Shown one piece after another: positions 1 to 7,317 of a DNA stretch of 11,225 bases (position 1 is the stretch's first letter; each line of letters begins with the position of its first letter). Source of the stretch: an uncultured Anaerotruncus sp. (lineage in GTDB: Bacteria; Bacillota; Clostridia; Oscillospirales; Ruminococcaceae); assembly GCA_910586875.1 (NCBI GenBank), contig CAJUJI010000099.1:1-11225 (forward strand), in the 5' to 3' direction. The position numbers and the translations under genes are program-made. The notes under the pieces are model-generated. The model was not told the DNA's origin, did no database searches, and saw only the letters and a list, made by a program, of their open reading frames with translations.

Positions 1-219
1 GCGAAACTTTTGCATAAGCCCGCCGCCGCAGGCGGCAACCCCAAAAATCCGCTTTCACGGAAAAGGAGTTCCGCTCGATCTCGCGCTAAGAGCCGCTGCT
101 GCGCAGCGGTTGCGCTCGAAACGCTCGCTGCGGCTCGCAGTGCGAAGCGCGGCCAAAGGCGCCGCCTTTGGAATCCGCAGCCTTTGGAAAGGCTGGCGAA
201 ACTTTTGGCATAGCCCGCC
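1..219. repeat. Hairpin-rich intergenic repeat with near-identical ends
   Basis: This stretch follows the 3' end of the glycosidase gene and holds no believable gene. Its two ends are near-identical direct copies: bases 1-24 and 196-219 both read GCGAAACTTTTG-CATA-GCCCGCC, differing only by one G and one A inserted at different points. Between them are closely packed short inverted repeats: 93-98 with 104-109, a perfect 10-base palindrome at 98-107, 112-116 with 146-150, 128-132 with 136-140, an 8-bp stem at 153-160/164-171 with a 3-base loop, and 180-185/188-193 with a 2-base loop. The open frames across it are rich in Arg and Ala and look like translated palindromes. I infer a non-coding dispersed element of the REP/MITE kind. 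It may also help end transcription of the glycosidase gene, although no T-run follows the hairpins. Confidence 0.55.
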
Positions 220-232
220 ACAGCAAATGAGC

Positions 233-1858
233 TCAACCAAGATAGGAAAAGCGCTCCAACGTTTGTCCATCCCGCTCGACGGTACCTAAGAACATTTCCA
301 GCGGCCGGACCCACAGCTCCTGCTGCCCATACAGTGCCCGATAGACCACCAATTCTTCCAACGTTTCGCTATGCCTTGCCAGCCCGATTACCTCATACTC
401 CCCACCCTTAAAGTGGCGGTATCTGCCCAGCTCCAGCTTGCGTGGTGCAGCAACCGGCTCCGGCTTTTCGACCGGCGCGGCGGCCTCACAGTATTCCAGA
501 TTGTCCAGATGTGCATAATCCGCCTCCGGCACCAAAATGCGCGCGCCATATGCGGGCAGCTCCAACTTTAAGTTGCCATCGTTTGTTTCAAACCTTGTCC
601 CGCTAAACACATCCACCAGCAAAGACCGTTCCACCCGAAACTCCACATACTCCGGATGGGCCGCCAGGTTCAAAGCTACATACGCCTGATTGCTGCCATC
701 TGTGCGTCGAAACGCAAATTGTTCGTTCTTGACCATACACTGGTCGTAGCCGCCGAACTGCAACGCAGGCAATCCCGCGCGTATTTTACCCAGCTTTTGC
801 AGATGCCGCAGCAGCGACTCATCCGCGTCAGGGATACGCCCCAGCTCCAAACAGGGCCGCAACTGCGCATCCGAGCCCTTCTGCTGCATCCCCTTGACGC
901 CCCACTCACTGCCATAATAAATGGATGGTACGCCAGGCATGGTATATAGCAGGGTATAAATATTTTTCTGGTGCTCTGGCTCCTTTAGGACAGACGCCAG
1001 ACGGTGTACATCATGGTTATCCGCAAAATTATACAGGCAAAGCCCGCGGTAAATACCGCCATTGCCGCCAAACTGCCGGTTGAGCGAATAGGCAATTTCA
1101 AAATAGTTGTGGTCATTATGGGAGGAGTACAGCCCCTTTCGGCATTCATAATTTGTAACCGAATCGAGCATATCCGGATTGGCCCAACGGTTATAGTCGC
1201 CGTGGATAATCTCGCCCATCAGCCAGAAGTCCGGCCGTTTGCTGCGCACAAAGCCTCTGAGCTGGCGGAAAAAGTCCAAATCAACGCAATCGGCCGCATC
1301 CAACCGCAGGCCATCAATGCCAAATTCGTCGATCCACATGCCCACCGCATCCAGCAGATGCTGCACTACCTGTGGATTGCGCAGGTTCAGCTTGACCAGA
1401 TTATAGTGGCCGCTCCAACCTTCATACCAGAATGGGTCCCCCATCGGGCTGCCACCGCCAAAATTAAGATTGTGGAACCATGTGCAATAGGCCGAACCTT
1501 GCTTTTTCTCCTGCACATCACGGAATGCCCAAAACTCCCGTCCCACATGGTTGAACACACCGTCCAACACAATCCGGATTCCATTTTCATGCAGCTGGCG
1601 GCAGACCTCCTTAAAGGTGGCATTATCCCCCAACCGCCGGTCGATGGTAAAGTAATCGCGTGTATCATAACCATGCTCGCTAGATTCAAACACCGGACCT
1701 AGATAAAGTGCATTGATGTTCATACTGCGCAGGTGCGGGATCCACTCCACCAGCTTTTCAATGCGCATCACGGGTGCATCCCAGTTATTTTGAGCGGGCG
1801 CGCCACAAAACCCCAGCGGATAAATGTGGTAAAAGATCGCTTTCCGAATCCAATCCAT
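233..1858 (-). CDS. GH13 alpha-amylase family glycosidase with C-terminal DUF1653 domain
   Basis: A 541-residue intracellular alpha-glucan hydrolase; no signal peptide is visible. The GH13 TIM barrel spans about residues 1-360. The four classic motifs are present: DGVFNH (99-104), GLRLDAAD (183-190, nucleophile D187), GEIIHG (acid/base E216) and FADNHD (278-283, third carboxylate D283), so it should be active. A beta-sandwich-like domain follows (about 365-445), then a Pro/Ala/Glu-rich linker (about 451-474), then a domain from 475 to the end (LGRYRHFKGGEYEV, ARHSETLEELVVYR, LWVRPLEMF) that matches my knowledge of DUF1653. The likely substrate is maltodextrin, cyclodextrin or glycogen-type oligosaccharide; the exact specificity (cyclomaltodextrinase, neopullulanase, alpha-glucosidase) cannot be read from the sequence. 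The ATG start at 1858 is supported by AGGAGGG (1866-1872) and a promoter upstream. It is a single-gene unit. Confidence 0.93.
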   Translation of the reverse strand: MDWIRKAIFYHIYPLGFCGAPAQNNWDAPVMRIEKLVEWIPHLRSMNINALYLGPVFESSEHGYDTRDYFTIDRRLGDNATFKEVCRQLHENGIRIVLDGVFNHVGREFWAFRDVQEKKQGSAYCTWFHNLNFGGGSPMGDPFWYEGWSGHYNLVKLNLRNPQVVQHLLDAVGMWIDEFGIDGLRLDAADCVDLDFFRQLRGFVRSKRPDFWLMGEIIHGDYNRWANPDMLDSVTNYECRKGLYSSHNDHNYFEIAYSLNRQFGGNGGIYRGLCLYNFADNHDVHRLASVLKEPEHQKNIYTLLYTMPGVPSIYYGSEWGVKGMQQKGSDAQLRPCLELGRIPDADESLLRHLQKLGKIRAGLPALQFGGYDQCMVKNEQFAFRRTDGSNQAYVALNLAAHPEYVEFRVERSLLVDVFSGTRFETNDGNLKLELPAYGARILVPEADYAHLDNLEYCEAAAPVEKPEPVAAPRKLELGRYRHFKGGEYEVIGLARHSETLEELVVYRALYGQQELWVRPLEMFLGTVERDGQTLERFSYLG

Positions 1859-1897
1859 AAAAAAGCCCTCCTATTTTAAAATACAACCTCTCAATTA

Positions 1898-1925
1898 AGT
1901 ATACCCGAAATCCCCAAAATAGCAA
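1898..1925 (-). promoter_or_regulatory. Probable sigma-A promoter of the GH13 gene
   Basis: Read on the minus strand, a TTGCTA box (1920-1925) and a TATACT box (1898-1903) are separated by 16 bases. The -10 matches consensus at 5 of 6 positions and the -35 at 4 of 6. It lies between the rubrerythrin terminator and the ribosome site of the glycosidase gene, about 40 bases before the start codon. Confidence 0.55.
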
Positions 1926-1939
1926 CCATATTCTGACAG

Positions 1940-1966
1940 AAAAAGGCCCCTCTGTATGGAGGGGCC
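1940..1966 (-). terminator. Intrinsic terminator of the perR-rbr operon
   Basis: A perfect 8-bp GC-rich stem (1945-1952 with 1959-1966, GGCCCCTC/GAGGGGCC) with a 6-base loop is followed on the minus strand by five T residues (1940-1944). It begins a few bases after the rubrerythrin stop codon, as expected for a rho-independent terminator, and isolates the operon from the downstream glycosidase gene. Confidence 0.85.
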
Positions 1967-1971
1967 CTTTA

Positions 1972-2508
1972 TCAATAGTTCTTTGCTTGTAGCTGGAAAT
2001 ACGCTTTGGGGTGAGAGCAGACCGGACAGAGTTCCGGTGCAGACTCGCCTACATGAATGTGTCCGCAGTTGGAGCACTCCCAAACCATCACACCTGTGCG
2101 GCGGAACACCTCATCCGCCTGAATGTTGCGCAGCAATGCACGATACCGTTCCTCATGCTCCTTCTCAATTTTGCCCACCTGTTCAAACAGATAAGCGATT
2201 GTATCAAAGCCTTCCTCACGTGCCTGCTTTGCAAAGGTCTCATACATATCCGTCCACTCGAAATGCTCCCCCGCGGCCGCATCGGTCAGATTGGCAACCG
2301 TATCCGGCATCCCATCATGCAGCAGCTTAAACCAAATCTTTGCATGTTCTTTTTCATTGGCTGCCGTCTGCGAAAACAGAGAAGCAATTTGTACATAGCC
2401 CTCCTTCTTCGCTTTGGAAGCATAATACTGGTATTTGGTATGTGCTTGAGATTCGCCTGCAAAAGCAGTCATCAGATTAGCTTCTGTTTTTGTCCCCTTC
2501 AAGTTCAT
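1972..2508 (-). CDS. rbr: Rubrerythrin
   Basis: A 178-residue cytoplasmic non-haem iron protein that reduces hydrogen peroxide to water in anaerobes, using electrons passed through its rubredoxin-like domain. The N-terminal ferritin-like four-helix domain carries the expected di-iron ligands: E19 (GES), E52 and H55 (NEKEH), E81/E84 (GEHFEW), E115 and H118 (EKEH). The C-terminal domain carries the Fe(Cys)4 site as C145-x2-C148 and C161-x2-C164. Length and domain order are standard for classical rubrerythrin rather than the reversed form. The ATG start is preceded by AAAGGAG and overlaps the perR stop codon in an ATGA junction, so translation is probably coupled to perR and expression should rise under peroxide stress. 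A strong terminator follows immediately. Confidence 0.96.
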   Translation of the reverse strand: MNLKGTKTEANLMTAFAGESQAHTKYQYYASKAKKEGYVQIASLFSQTAANEKEHAKIWFKLLHDGMPDTVANLTDAAAGEHFEWTDMYETFAKQAREEGFDTIAYLFEQVGKIEKEHEERYRALLRNIQADEVFRRTGVMVWECSNCGHIHVGESAPELCPVCSHPKAYFQLQAKNY

Positions 2509-2912
2509 CGTTGCGTATCTCCTTTTTCTTCAGTCTCGATATGCTGACAATCCCTGCAAACCCCCTGTATTAAAAGTTGGTAGCCTGTGATTGCAAAATC
2601 GGCCAGCTGGTTAATCTGTGCATCCAGCTGCGGAAGGTGATCGGCTTCGATATCAAATACCCTTCCACAACAGGTGCACACCAGATGATGGTGTGGTTCG
2701 GTGCGTCCGTCAAAGCGGTCGGAGCTGCCTGGCATCGAAATTTTATGCAGTACCCCCTGCTCTACCAAAAGGTTCAGGTTTCGGTAGACCGTTCCAAGGC
2801 TAATGTTGGAATCCTCGTTGCGCACCAGGGAGTAGACAATATCGGCAGTGGGATGAATTAAATTTTGCGTGACAACATTGCGAACAAGCTCCCTTTGTCT
2901 GGAATATTTCAT
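2505..2912 (-). CDS. perR: PerR-type Fur family peroxide-sensing repressor
   Basis: A 135-residue DNA-binding repressor. The N-terminal winged helix (about 1-75) has the Fur-family recognition segment SLGTVYRNLNLLVEQG (38-53). The structural zinc site is C79-x2-C82 with C119-x2-C122. By alignment from memory with Bacillus subtilis PerR, the regulatory metal ligands are H20, D68, H74, H76 and D87. Aspartates rather than glutamates at positions equivalent to D85 and D104 point to PerR, the sensor that is inactivated by iron-catalysed histidine oxidation, rather than Fur or Zur. The protein is short at the N-terminus, beginning only a few residues before helix 1, which is common. The ATG follows GAGG at suitable spacing. 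It is first in a two-gene operon with rubrerythrin (4-base overlap), a classic PerR target, and probably regulates itself. Confidence 0.9.
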   Translation of the reverse strand: MKYSRQRELVRNVVTQNLIHPTADIVYSLVRNEDSNISLGTVYRNLNLLVEQGVLHKISMPGSSDRFDGRTEPHHHLVCTCCGRVFDIEADHLPQLDAQINQLADFAITGYQLLIQGVCRDCQHIETEEKGDTQR

Positions 2913-2934
2913 TGGCGGAACCTCAAATCCTGGT

Positions 2935-2949
2935 TAATAACAGTAATAA
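2935..2949 (-). promoter_or_regulatory. Candidate Per box (PerR operator)
   Basis: On the minus strand the 15 bases TTATTACTGTTATTA match the B. subtilis Per box TTATAATNATTATAA at 10 of the 14 defined positions. The site lies just downstream of the -10 box, over the predicted first 20 transcribed bases, where a bound repressor would block transcription. The region is AT-rich, so chance similarity is possible. Confidence 0.4.
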
Positions 2950-2961
2950 TTATCGATTTAT

Positions 2962-2990
2962 AGTATAGCGTATTCCCCTACGATTGTCAA
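2962..2990 (-). promoter_or_regulatory. Sigma-A promoter of perR-rbr
   Basis: On the minus strand a perfect TTGACA (2985-2990), a 17-base spacer and TATACT (2962-2967) form a near-consensus vegetative promoter. Transcription should begin near 2955, giving a leader of about 40 bases before the perR ATG. So strong a promoter upstream of a repressor gene fits derepression under stress. Confidence 0.85.
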
Positions 2991-3061
2991 TCTTTTTCTT
3001 CTGTTTTCTTTTCCTATTTGCTACAGACAGCCCAACGATCCCTCACCGGTGCATAAATACC

Positions 3062-4600
3062 TTACGAATGGTTCCAATATTTCCGGTCAAGCGAACGATA
3101 TTGTACCGCCTCCAAAATATGCGCGGAATGAATGGTTTCACTCGCTGCCAAATCCGCGATGGTGCGTGCAACCTTCAAAATCCTATCATATGTCCGGCCG
3201 GAAAACCCCAGCTTATCAAAAATCTGCCCAAAACGCAGGCGAGCGTTCTCACTCATCGGACAGGCTTCCTCCAATACCGATGAGGGCAGCTGTGCATTGC
3301 AGGCGATGTGCAACCGCTGGTAACGCGCGGCCTGAACTGCGCGGGCAGCACAAACTCTTTGCCGCACCTGCGCAGAGGACTCCTCGGTATTCGCTGTGGA
3401 AAGGGTTTCAAAGCCTATGGGGTTTACCTCAACCTGCAAATCCATCCGGTCAAGCAGCGGACCGGATATTTTATTCAGATAAGCGGCTGCTTTTTGCGGG
3501 GTACAGGTACAAGCGCGGCTGGAGCTGCCGAAATAGCCGCAGGGACAAGGATTCATCGCCGCTGCCAGCATAAACCGGCTGGGAAAGGTCAAGCTCCCCT
3601 GCGCACGGGAAAGGGTGATCTCGCCGCTCTCCAGCGGCTGGCGCAAAGCCTCCAAAGCCGGCCGCTGAAACTCCGGCAGCTCGTCCAAAAACAGAACGCC
3701 GTTGTGCGCCAGCGAGATTTCGCCTGGCACAGGGATGCTGCCACCTCCGCACAAGCCGGCGGCAGAGATGCTATGATGCGGCGCGCGAAATGGGCGCTCG
3801 GTTAGCAGCGCACCTCCCACCGGCAGCTTGTCACACACAGAATAGATGCGGGTAACATCCAGCGACTCCGCCTCGCTCAGCGGCGGCAGAATAGAAGGCA
3901 GCCGTTTGGCAAGCATCGTTTTGCCGGTGCCAGGTGAACCAATCATCAGCAGATGGTGCCCACCAGCCGCCGCAATTTCCAACGCACGCTTGGCGGCGGA
4001 TTGCCCCCGCACCTCCCGCAGATCCAGCGGCGGCGGCGCATTCGGCAGCTTTACATCCGCCGGCTCTACGCTGCCTGCGAGCAGCAGCGAATCCTGCCCA
4101 CGCAAAAACTGCACCAATTGATCGATCGTTTTTACCGGATAAACCTCCATCCCCTGGACAATCGCGCCCTCAGCGGCGTTGTCGAACGGGATGAACGCAC
4201 GTTTTATCCCTTGCCGAGCCGCACCCAACAGCATGGGAAGCACCCCAACCGCACGCACCAACGCGCCGGTAATCGACAGCTCCCCTAAAAACACCGCATG
4301 TTCCGGCGGCTGCGGCAAAAAGCCCTGTGCGCACAGCAGACTGACCGCGATGGGCAGATCGTAAATGCTGCCGCTCTTGCGCACATCGGCGGGCACCAGA
4401 TTGATGAGCACCTTGCCATCTGGAAACGGATATTGCCTGTTATAAAACAGCATCCGAACGCGGTCGCGGCTCTCCTTAACCGCTTTGTCCGCCAATCCAA
4501 CGATATCCACCGACGGAATTCCACGATGCAGGCCGGTTTCGATCGTGACCGAAAACGCGTCTATCCCTGCAAGGCCCAGGCTTTTTACCGTTGACAGCAT
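3062..4600 (-). CDS. yifB: YifB/ComM family magnesium-chelatase-like AAA+ ATPase
   Basis: A 512-residue cytoplasmic protein of the YifB family. The N-terminal part (about 1-170) is the Lon-protease-like/ChlI-type domain (SVDIVGLADKAVKESRDRVR, LPIAVSLL). The central AAA+ module has Walker A GSPGTGKT (221-228), Walker B VLFLDE (302-307), a cysteine cluster NPCPCG...CTC (350-366) and an arginine-containing LLDRMDL motif (382-388). The Mg-chelatase C-terminal domain occupies about 410-507. Length is normal for the family. The Gram-negative orthologue ComM is a branch-migration helicase in natural transformation; the role in Firmicutes is not settled, so DNA processing is an inference. The ATG is preceded by GAGGTG. 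It is last in a walJ-rlmH-yifB group, starting 19 bases after rlmH. No clear terminator hairpin is visible between its stop codon and the perR promoter. Confidence 0.95.
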   Translation of the reverse strand: MLSTVKSLGLAGIDAFSVTIETGLHRGIPSVDIVGLADKAVKESRDRVRMLFYNRQYPFPDGKVLINLVPADVRKSGSIYDLPIAVSLLCAQGFLPQPPEHAVFLGELSITGALVRAVGVLPMLLGAARQGIKRAFIPFDNAAEGAIVQGMEVYPVKTIDQLVQFLRGQDSLLLAGSVEPADVKLPNAPPPLDLREVRGQSAAKRALEIAAAGGHHLLMIGSPGTGKTMLAKRLPSILPPLSEAESLDVTRIYSVCDKLPVGGALLTERPFRAPHHSISAAGLCGGGSIPVPGEISLAHNGVLFLDELPEFQRPALEALRQPLESGEITLSRAQGSLTFPSRFMLAAAMNPCPCGYFGSSSRACTCTPQKAAAYLNKISGPLLDRMDLQVEVNPIGFETLSTANTEESSAQVRQRVCAARAVQAARYQRLHIACNAQLPSSVLEEACPMSENARLRFGQIFDKLGFSGRTYDRILKVARTIADLAASETIHSAHILEAVQYRSLDRKYWNHS

Positions 4601-4619
4601 GACCGCTCACCTCTCTGGT

Positions 4620-5102
4620 TCATTTATGATATTTCGCATTTGCATTGATGGAAAAAGCGCGGTAGATCTGTTCAAACAGCAACACCCGTGCCAGCTGATG
4701 CGGGAAGGTCATCGGAGAAATGGATAACCTGAGCGCGGCGCGCTGTTTTACCTGCGGCGAAAGCCCATAGGAGCCGCCGATTACAAAGGTAAGGCTGCTG
4801 TTCCCCATGAGCGCGGTGTCCTGTATATATTGCGCCAACCCCTCAGAGGAAAGCTGCCGCCCCTCAATGCACATCGCAATCACCAATGCGCCGCGGGGAA
4901 TTTTGGCCAAAATCCGCTCCCCTTCTTTTTCTAAGCATTCGGCAATCTGTGCGGGTGTGGGATTGTCCGCAAGACGATATTCGTCGATCTCCGTAACGGT
5001 GCAGTCACACCAGCCTTGCAGCCGCTTGCTGTATTCTGCACAGCCCTGCTGCATCCAGCGTTCCTTCAGCTTGCCAACCGCGATGATCCCAACATTTCTC
5101 AT
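4620..5102 (-). CDS. rlmH: 23S rRNA (pseudouridine1915-N3)-methyltransferase RlmH
   Basis: A 160-residue SPOUT-class methyltransferase that uses S-adenosylmethionine to methylate pseudouridine 1915 in helix 69 of 23S rRNA, acting on the assembled ribosome. Diagnostic features are the SAM-binding knot segment FVIGGSYGLS (106-115) and the C-terminal signature MTFPHQLARVLLFEQIYRA (131-149) ending in YHK. Length is that of the whole family, so the gene is intact. Its ATG overlaps the TGA of walJ as ATGA, with only a weak GGAG further upstream, so it is probably translated by coupling. The walJ-rlmH proximity is also known from Bacillus, though there with extra genes between. Confidence 0.97.
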   Translation of the reverse strand: MRNVGIIAVGKLKERWMQQGCAEYSKRLQGWCDCTVTEIDEYRLADNPTPAQIAECLEKEGERILAKIPRGALVIAMCIEGRQLSSEGLAQYIQDTALMGNSSLTFVIGGSYGLSPQVKQRAALRLSISPMTFPHQLARVLLFEQIYRAFSINANAKYHK

Positions 5103-5890
5103 AGTACCATCATCTCCAACGGAGCATTTCGCGGTGCCACCTGTAGTGTAAAATCAATCCGCTCGCGCATCCCGTTCAGCAGCAGGCTGGAAAGCGCTGT
5201 TTGATAGGCAAGCTCCGGCAGATTGTTGCGCTCGGAAAGATGCCCCAGCACAAAACGGGTGCTGCCGGAGCGCACCAGAGAAACCACCTCTTTTGAGCAG
5301 TCCTCGTTGGAAAGATGCCCAACGCTGGAAGCAATCCGCTGCTTGAGCTGGTAAGGATAATCCGAAGCACCAAGCATTCGCTTATCATAGTTGGACTCCA
5401 ACAGCACCAGATCACTGCCTGTAAGTATCCTGCGTACAGGCTCGGTTATGTAGCCCAGATCGGTGGCAATCGCAATGCGGCGGCCATCAGGCAAAGAAAA
5501 ACGATAGCCCAAGCTGTGCAGGCTGTCGTGTGGTGTGTCAAAGCTTTCTATTTCTAACGAGCCAATTGAAAATCTGCCGGTTGGCACAGGCTGCGCAGGG
5601 TAATCCTGTGGAACGATCTTTTCCCAAAGCAGCTTTTGCAGCACCTCCGCCGAGGCGTAAAGCGGAATTTTCAGCCGGTTTAGAAGCACCCGCAAACCGC
5701 TGATGTGGTCGGTGTGCTCATGGGTGATGAGGATTGCCTGAATGCTTTTGGGGTCGATGCTGCGGGCCTGCATCGCCTCAAGCAGCTGCTTGCAGGAGCG
5801 CCCTGCATCGATTAGTAATGCAGTGTCCGAGCTTGCAAGATAGGTGCTGTTGCCGCTGGAACCGCTGTATAAGGTGCAAAAACGAGCCAT
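5099..5890 (-). CDS. walJ: MBL-fold metallohydrolase, WalJ/YycJ (VicX) family
   Basis: A 263-residue cytoplasmic metallo-beta-lactamase-fold protein. Residue numbers here count from the ATG at 5890. The N-terminal CTLYSGSSGN is typical of the YycJ group. Metal-binding residues are HEHTDH (57-62), H121 (TPHD), D144 (ATDLG) and the late GHLS histidines H192 and H217 (GHLSERNN). The B. subtilis relative YycJ sits in the walRK operon, and family members are thought to be DNA or RNA exonucleases; function here is inferred. A TTG six bases upstream (5896) is an alternative start that AAGGA would also serve; ATG at 5890 is chosen because MARFCTLYSGSSGN matches the usual N-terminus. It overlaps rlmH by 4 bases. 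No convincing promoter is visible in the 90 bases upstream. Confidence 0.92.
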   Translation of the reverse strand: MARFCTLYSGSSGNSTYLASSDTALLIDAGRSCKQLLEAMQARSIDPKSIQAILITHEHTDHISGLRVLLNRLKIPLYASAEVLQKLLWEKIVPQDYPAQPVPTGRFSIGSLEIESFDTPHDSLHSLGYRFSLPDGRRIAIATDLGYITEPVRRILTGSDLVLLESNYDKRMLGASDYPYQLKQRIASSVGHLSNEDCSKEVVSLVRSGSTRFVLGHLSERNNLPELAYQTALSSLLLNGMRERIDFTLQVAPRNAPLEMMVL

Positions 5891-5983
5891 TGTCAAAAAA
5901 TCCTTTCCGCCATCGCGCAGTGCATCAAACGTTTCGCTGCCCTTTTTTAAGGCCGCGGAGTCTTAGCGCAGCGCCCCTGGCCC

Positions 5984-6011
5984 GAAAAAAGCAAGCCCGA
6001 AACAGGCTTAC
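5984..6011 (-). terminator. Intrinsic terminator of murA
   Basis: On the minus strand, GTAAGCC (6005-6011) pairs with GGCTTGC (5991-5997) across a 7-base loop, giving a 7-bp stem with one G-T wobble. Six T residues follow (5985-5990). It lies just after the murA stop codon and should separate murA from walJ. Confidence 0.8.
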
Positions 6012-6033
6012 TTTTCCCAAACGCATCTTTATA

Positions 6034-7317
6034 TTATAACGCCACCTGCAACAGATGATCCGGTATCGTCTCCTTGCGCACCCGCGCACCCAACGCGCAC
6101 AGCTTTTTGGTAATATCCTCATAGCCACGCTCAATATACATGATGTCCTCTATCTCGGTGACCCCCTCAGCCGCCATCGCCGCAATCAGCACAGCCGCAC
6201 CCGCGCGCAGATCCACCGCACGCACCGGCGCCGCCTTCAGCTGCGAGACGCCCTCCACAACCGCAACCTTTCCGTCAACCTGGATATGCGCGCCCAACCG
6301 CCGCAGCTCGTCCACATAGCGGAACCGGTTGTCCCACACGCCCTCGGTTACGATGCTCGTCCCCTGTGCAAGCGAGAGCAGCGCGGTCATCTGCGGCTGC
6401 ATGTCGGTTGGAAATCCAGGGTGCGGCATTGTTTTGATGTTGACCTTATTCAGCGGACCTGTGCGGCTCACCCGAATGGAATCGTCGTATTCGATGACCG
6501 TTGCGCCAGCCTTCTCCAGCTTTTCGGTCACCGACTCCAAATGCTTTGGAATCACATTTTTCACCAGCACATCCCCGCCGGTTGCTGCCGCCGCGACCAT
6601 ATAAGTACCCGCCTCGATCTGGTCGGGGATGATGGAATAGGTGGTTCCATGCAGAATATCCACCCCATGAATTTTGATCACATCGGTGCCAGCGCCGCGA
6701 ATGTCCGCCCCCATCGAATTCAGGAAGTTCGCAAGGTCGACAATATGCGGTTCCTTTGCGCAGTTTTCCAGAATGGTAATTCCTTTGGCCTTCACCGAGG
6801 CCAGCATCACGTTAATGGTAGCCCCCACCGACGCCACATCAAAATAGATATGCGCGCCCAACAGCAGATCTGCATGTGCGTTGATCATTCCGCTGTCAAT
6901 CGAAATGCTGGCCCCCAGCGCCTCAAAGCCCTTCATATGCTGGTCAATCGGACGCACCCCAAAGTTGCAGCCGCCCGGCATCGAAACAGAAGCGCGATTG
7001 CAGCGCGCCAGCAGTGTACCCAACAGGTAGTAAGAGGCACGCATATACCGTGCCAGCTCATAAGGGACCACCGGTTCCCCAATGTGGGTGGTATCAACCT
7101 CCACCGTTGCGCGGTCAAGCAGCCGGACCTGGGCACCCATCCCACGCAAAATTTTGAACAAGACGGTTACATCGCTGATATCAGGGATATTTTCAATCAC
7201 ACATTTCCCTTGCGCTAAAATGGTTGCCGGAATGATCGCTACCGCTGCATTTTTCGCCCCACTGATGGTGACCTCCCCGCACAGCCGGACCGGTCCCTCT
7301 ACAATAAATTTTTCCAA
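6034..7317 (-). CDS. murA: UDP-N-acetylglucosamine 1-carboxyvinyltransferase (MurA)
   Basis: A 427-residue cytoplasmic enolpyruvyl transferase. It moves enolpyruvate from phosphoenolpyruvate to UDP-GlcNAc, the first committed step of peptidoglycan synthesis. Key residues match the E. coli enzyme: K22-N23 in the N-terminal GAKNAA, R93 (YMRAS), the catalytic loop cysteine C117 in PGGCNFGVRP (the fosfomycin target, so sensitivity is expected), D305 (GFPTDMQPQ) and R397 (ERGYE). Both halves of the two-domain fold are complete. The start is TTG at 7317, preceded by GGAGGA nine bases upstream; no ATG exists near the N-terminus. Many Firmicutes carry two MurA paralogues, and I cannot tell which this is. 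It has its own promoter (extended -10) and terminator, and probably forms a single-gene unit. Confidence 0.97.
   Translation of the reverse strand: MEKFIVEGPVRLCGEVTISGAKNAAVAIIPATILAQGKCVIENIPDISDVTVLFKILRGMGAQVRLLDRATVEVDTTHIGEPVVPYELARYMRASYYLLGTLLARCNRASVSMPGGCNFGVRPIDQHMKGFEALGASISIDSGMINAHADLLLGAHIYFDVASVGATINVMLASVKAKGITILENCAKEPHIVDLANFLNSMGADIRGAGTDVIKIHGVDILHGTTYSIIPDQIEAGTYMVAAAATGGDVLVKNVIPKHLESVTEKLEKAGATVIEYDDSIRVSRTGPLNKVNIKTMPHPGFPTDMQPQMTALLSLAQGTSIVTEGVWDNRFRYVDELRRLGAHIQVDGKVAVVEGVSQLKAAPVRAVDLRAGAAVLIAAMAAEGVTEIEDIMYIERGYEDITKKLCALGARVRKETIPDHLLQVAL

Noticed and set aside
1..219. CRISPR array at the left end
   Set aside because: Only two copies of the 24-base end sequence, separated by about 170 bases of palindromes rather than regular unique spacers, and no cas genes in the window.
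10..270. Short open frames on both strands across the left-end repeat
   Set aside because: Their sequence is translated palindromic repeat, low in complexity; they lack ribosome sites, and the minus-strand one overlaps the end of the GH13 gene.
1004..1702. A 232-residue plus-strand frame opposite the GH13 gene
   Set aside because: Antisense shadow of a clear glycosidase; no ribosome site, no domain.
2991..3061. Terminator for the yifB transcript
   Set aside because: Only a short CACCGGTG palindrome is present and it is not followed by a T-run on the minus strand, so no terminator is called.
6055..7218. A long plus-strand open frame (387 residues) opposite murA
   Set aside because: It lies entirely antisense to a full-length MurA with all catalytic residues, is rich in His/Arg in a way typical of reverse-strand translation, and has no ribosome site or recognisable domain.
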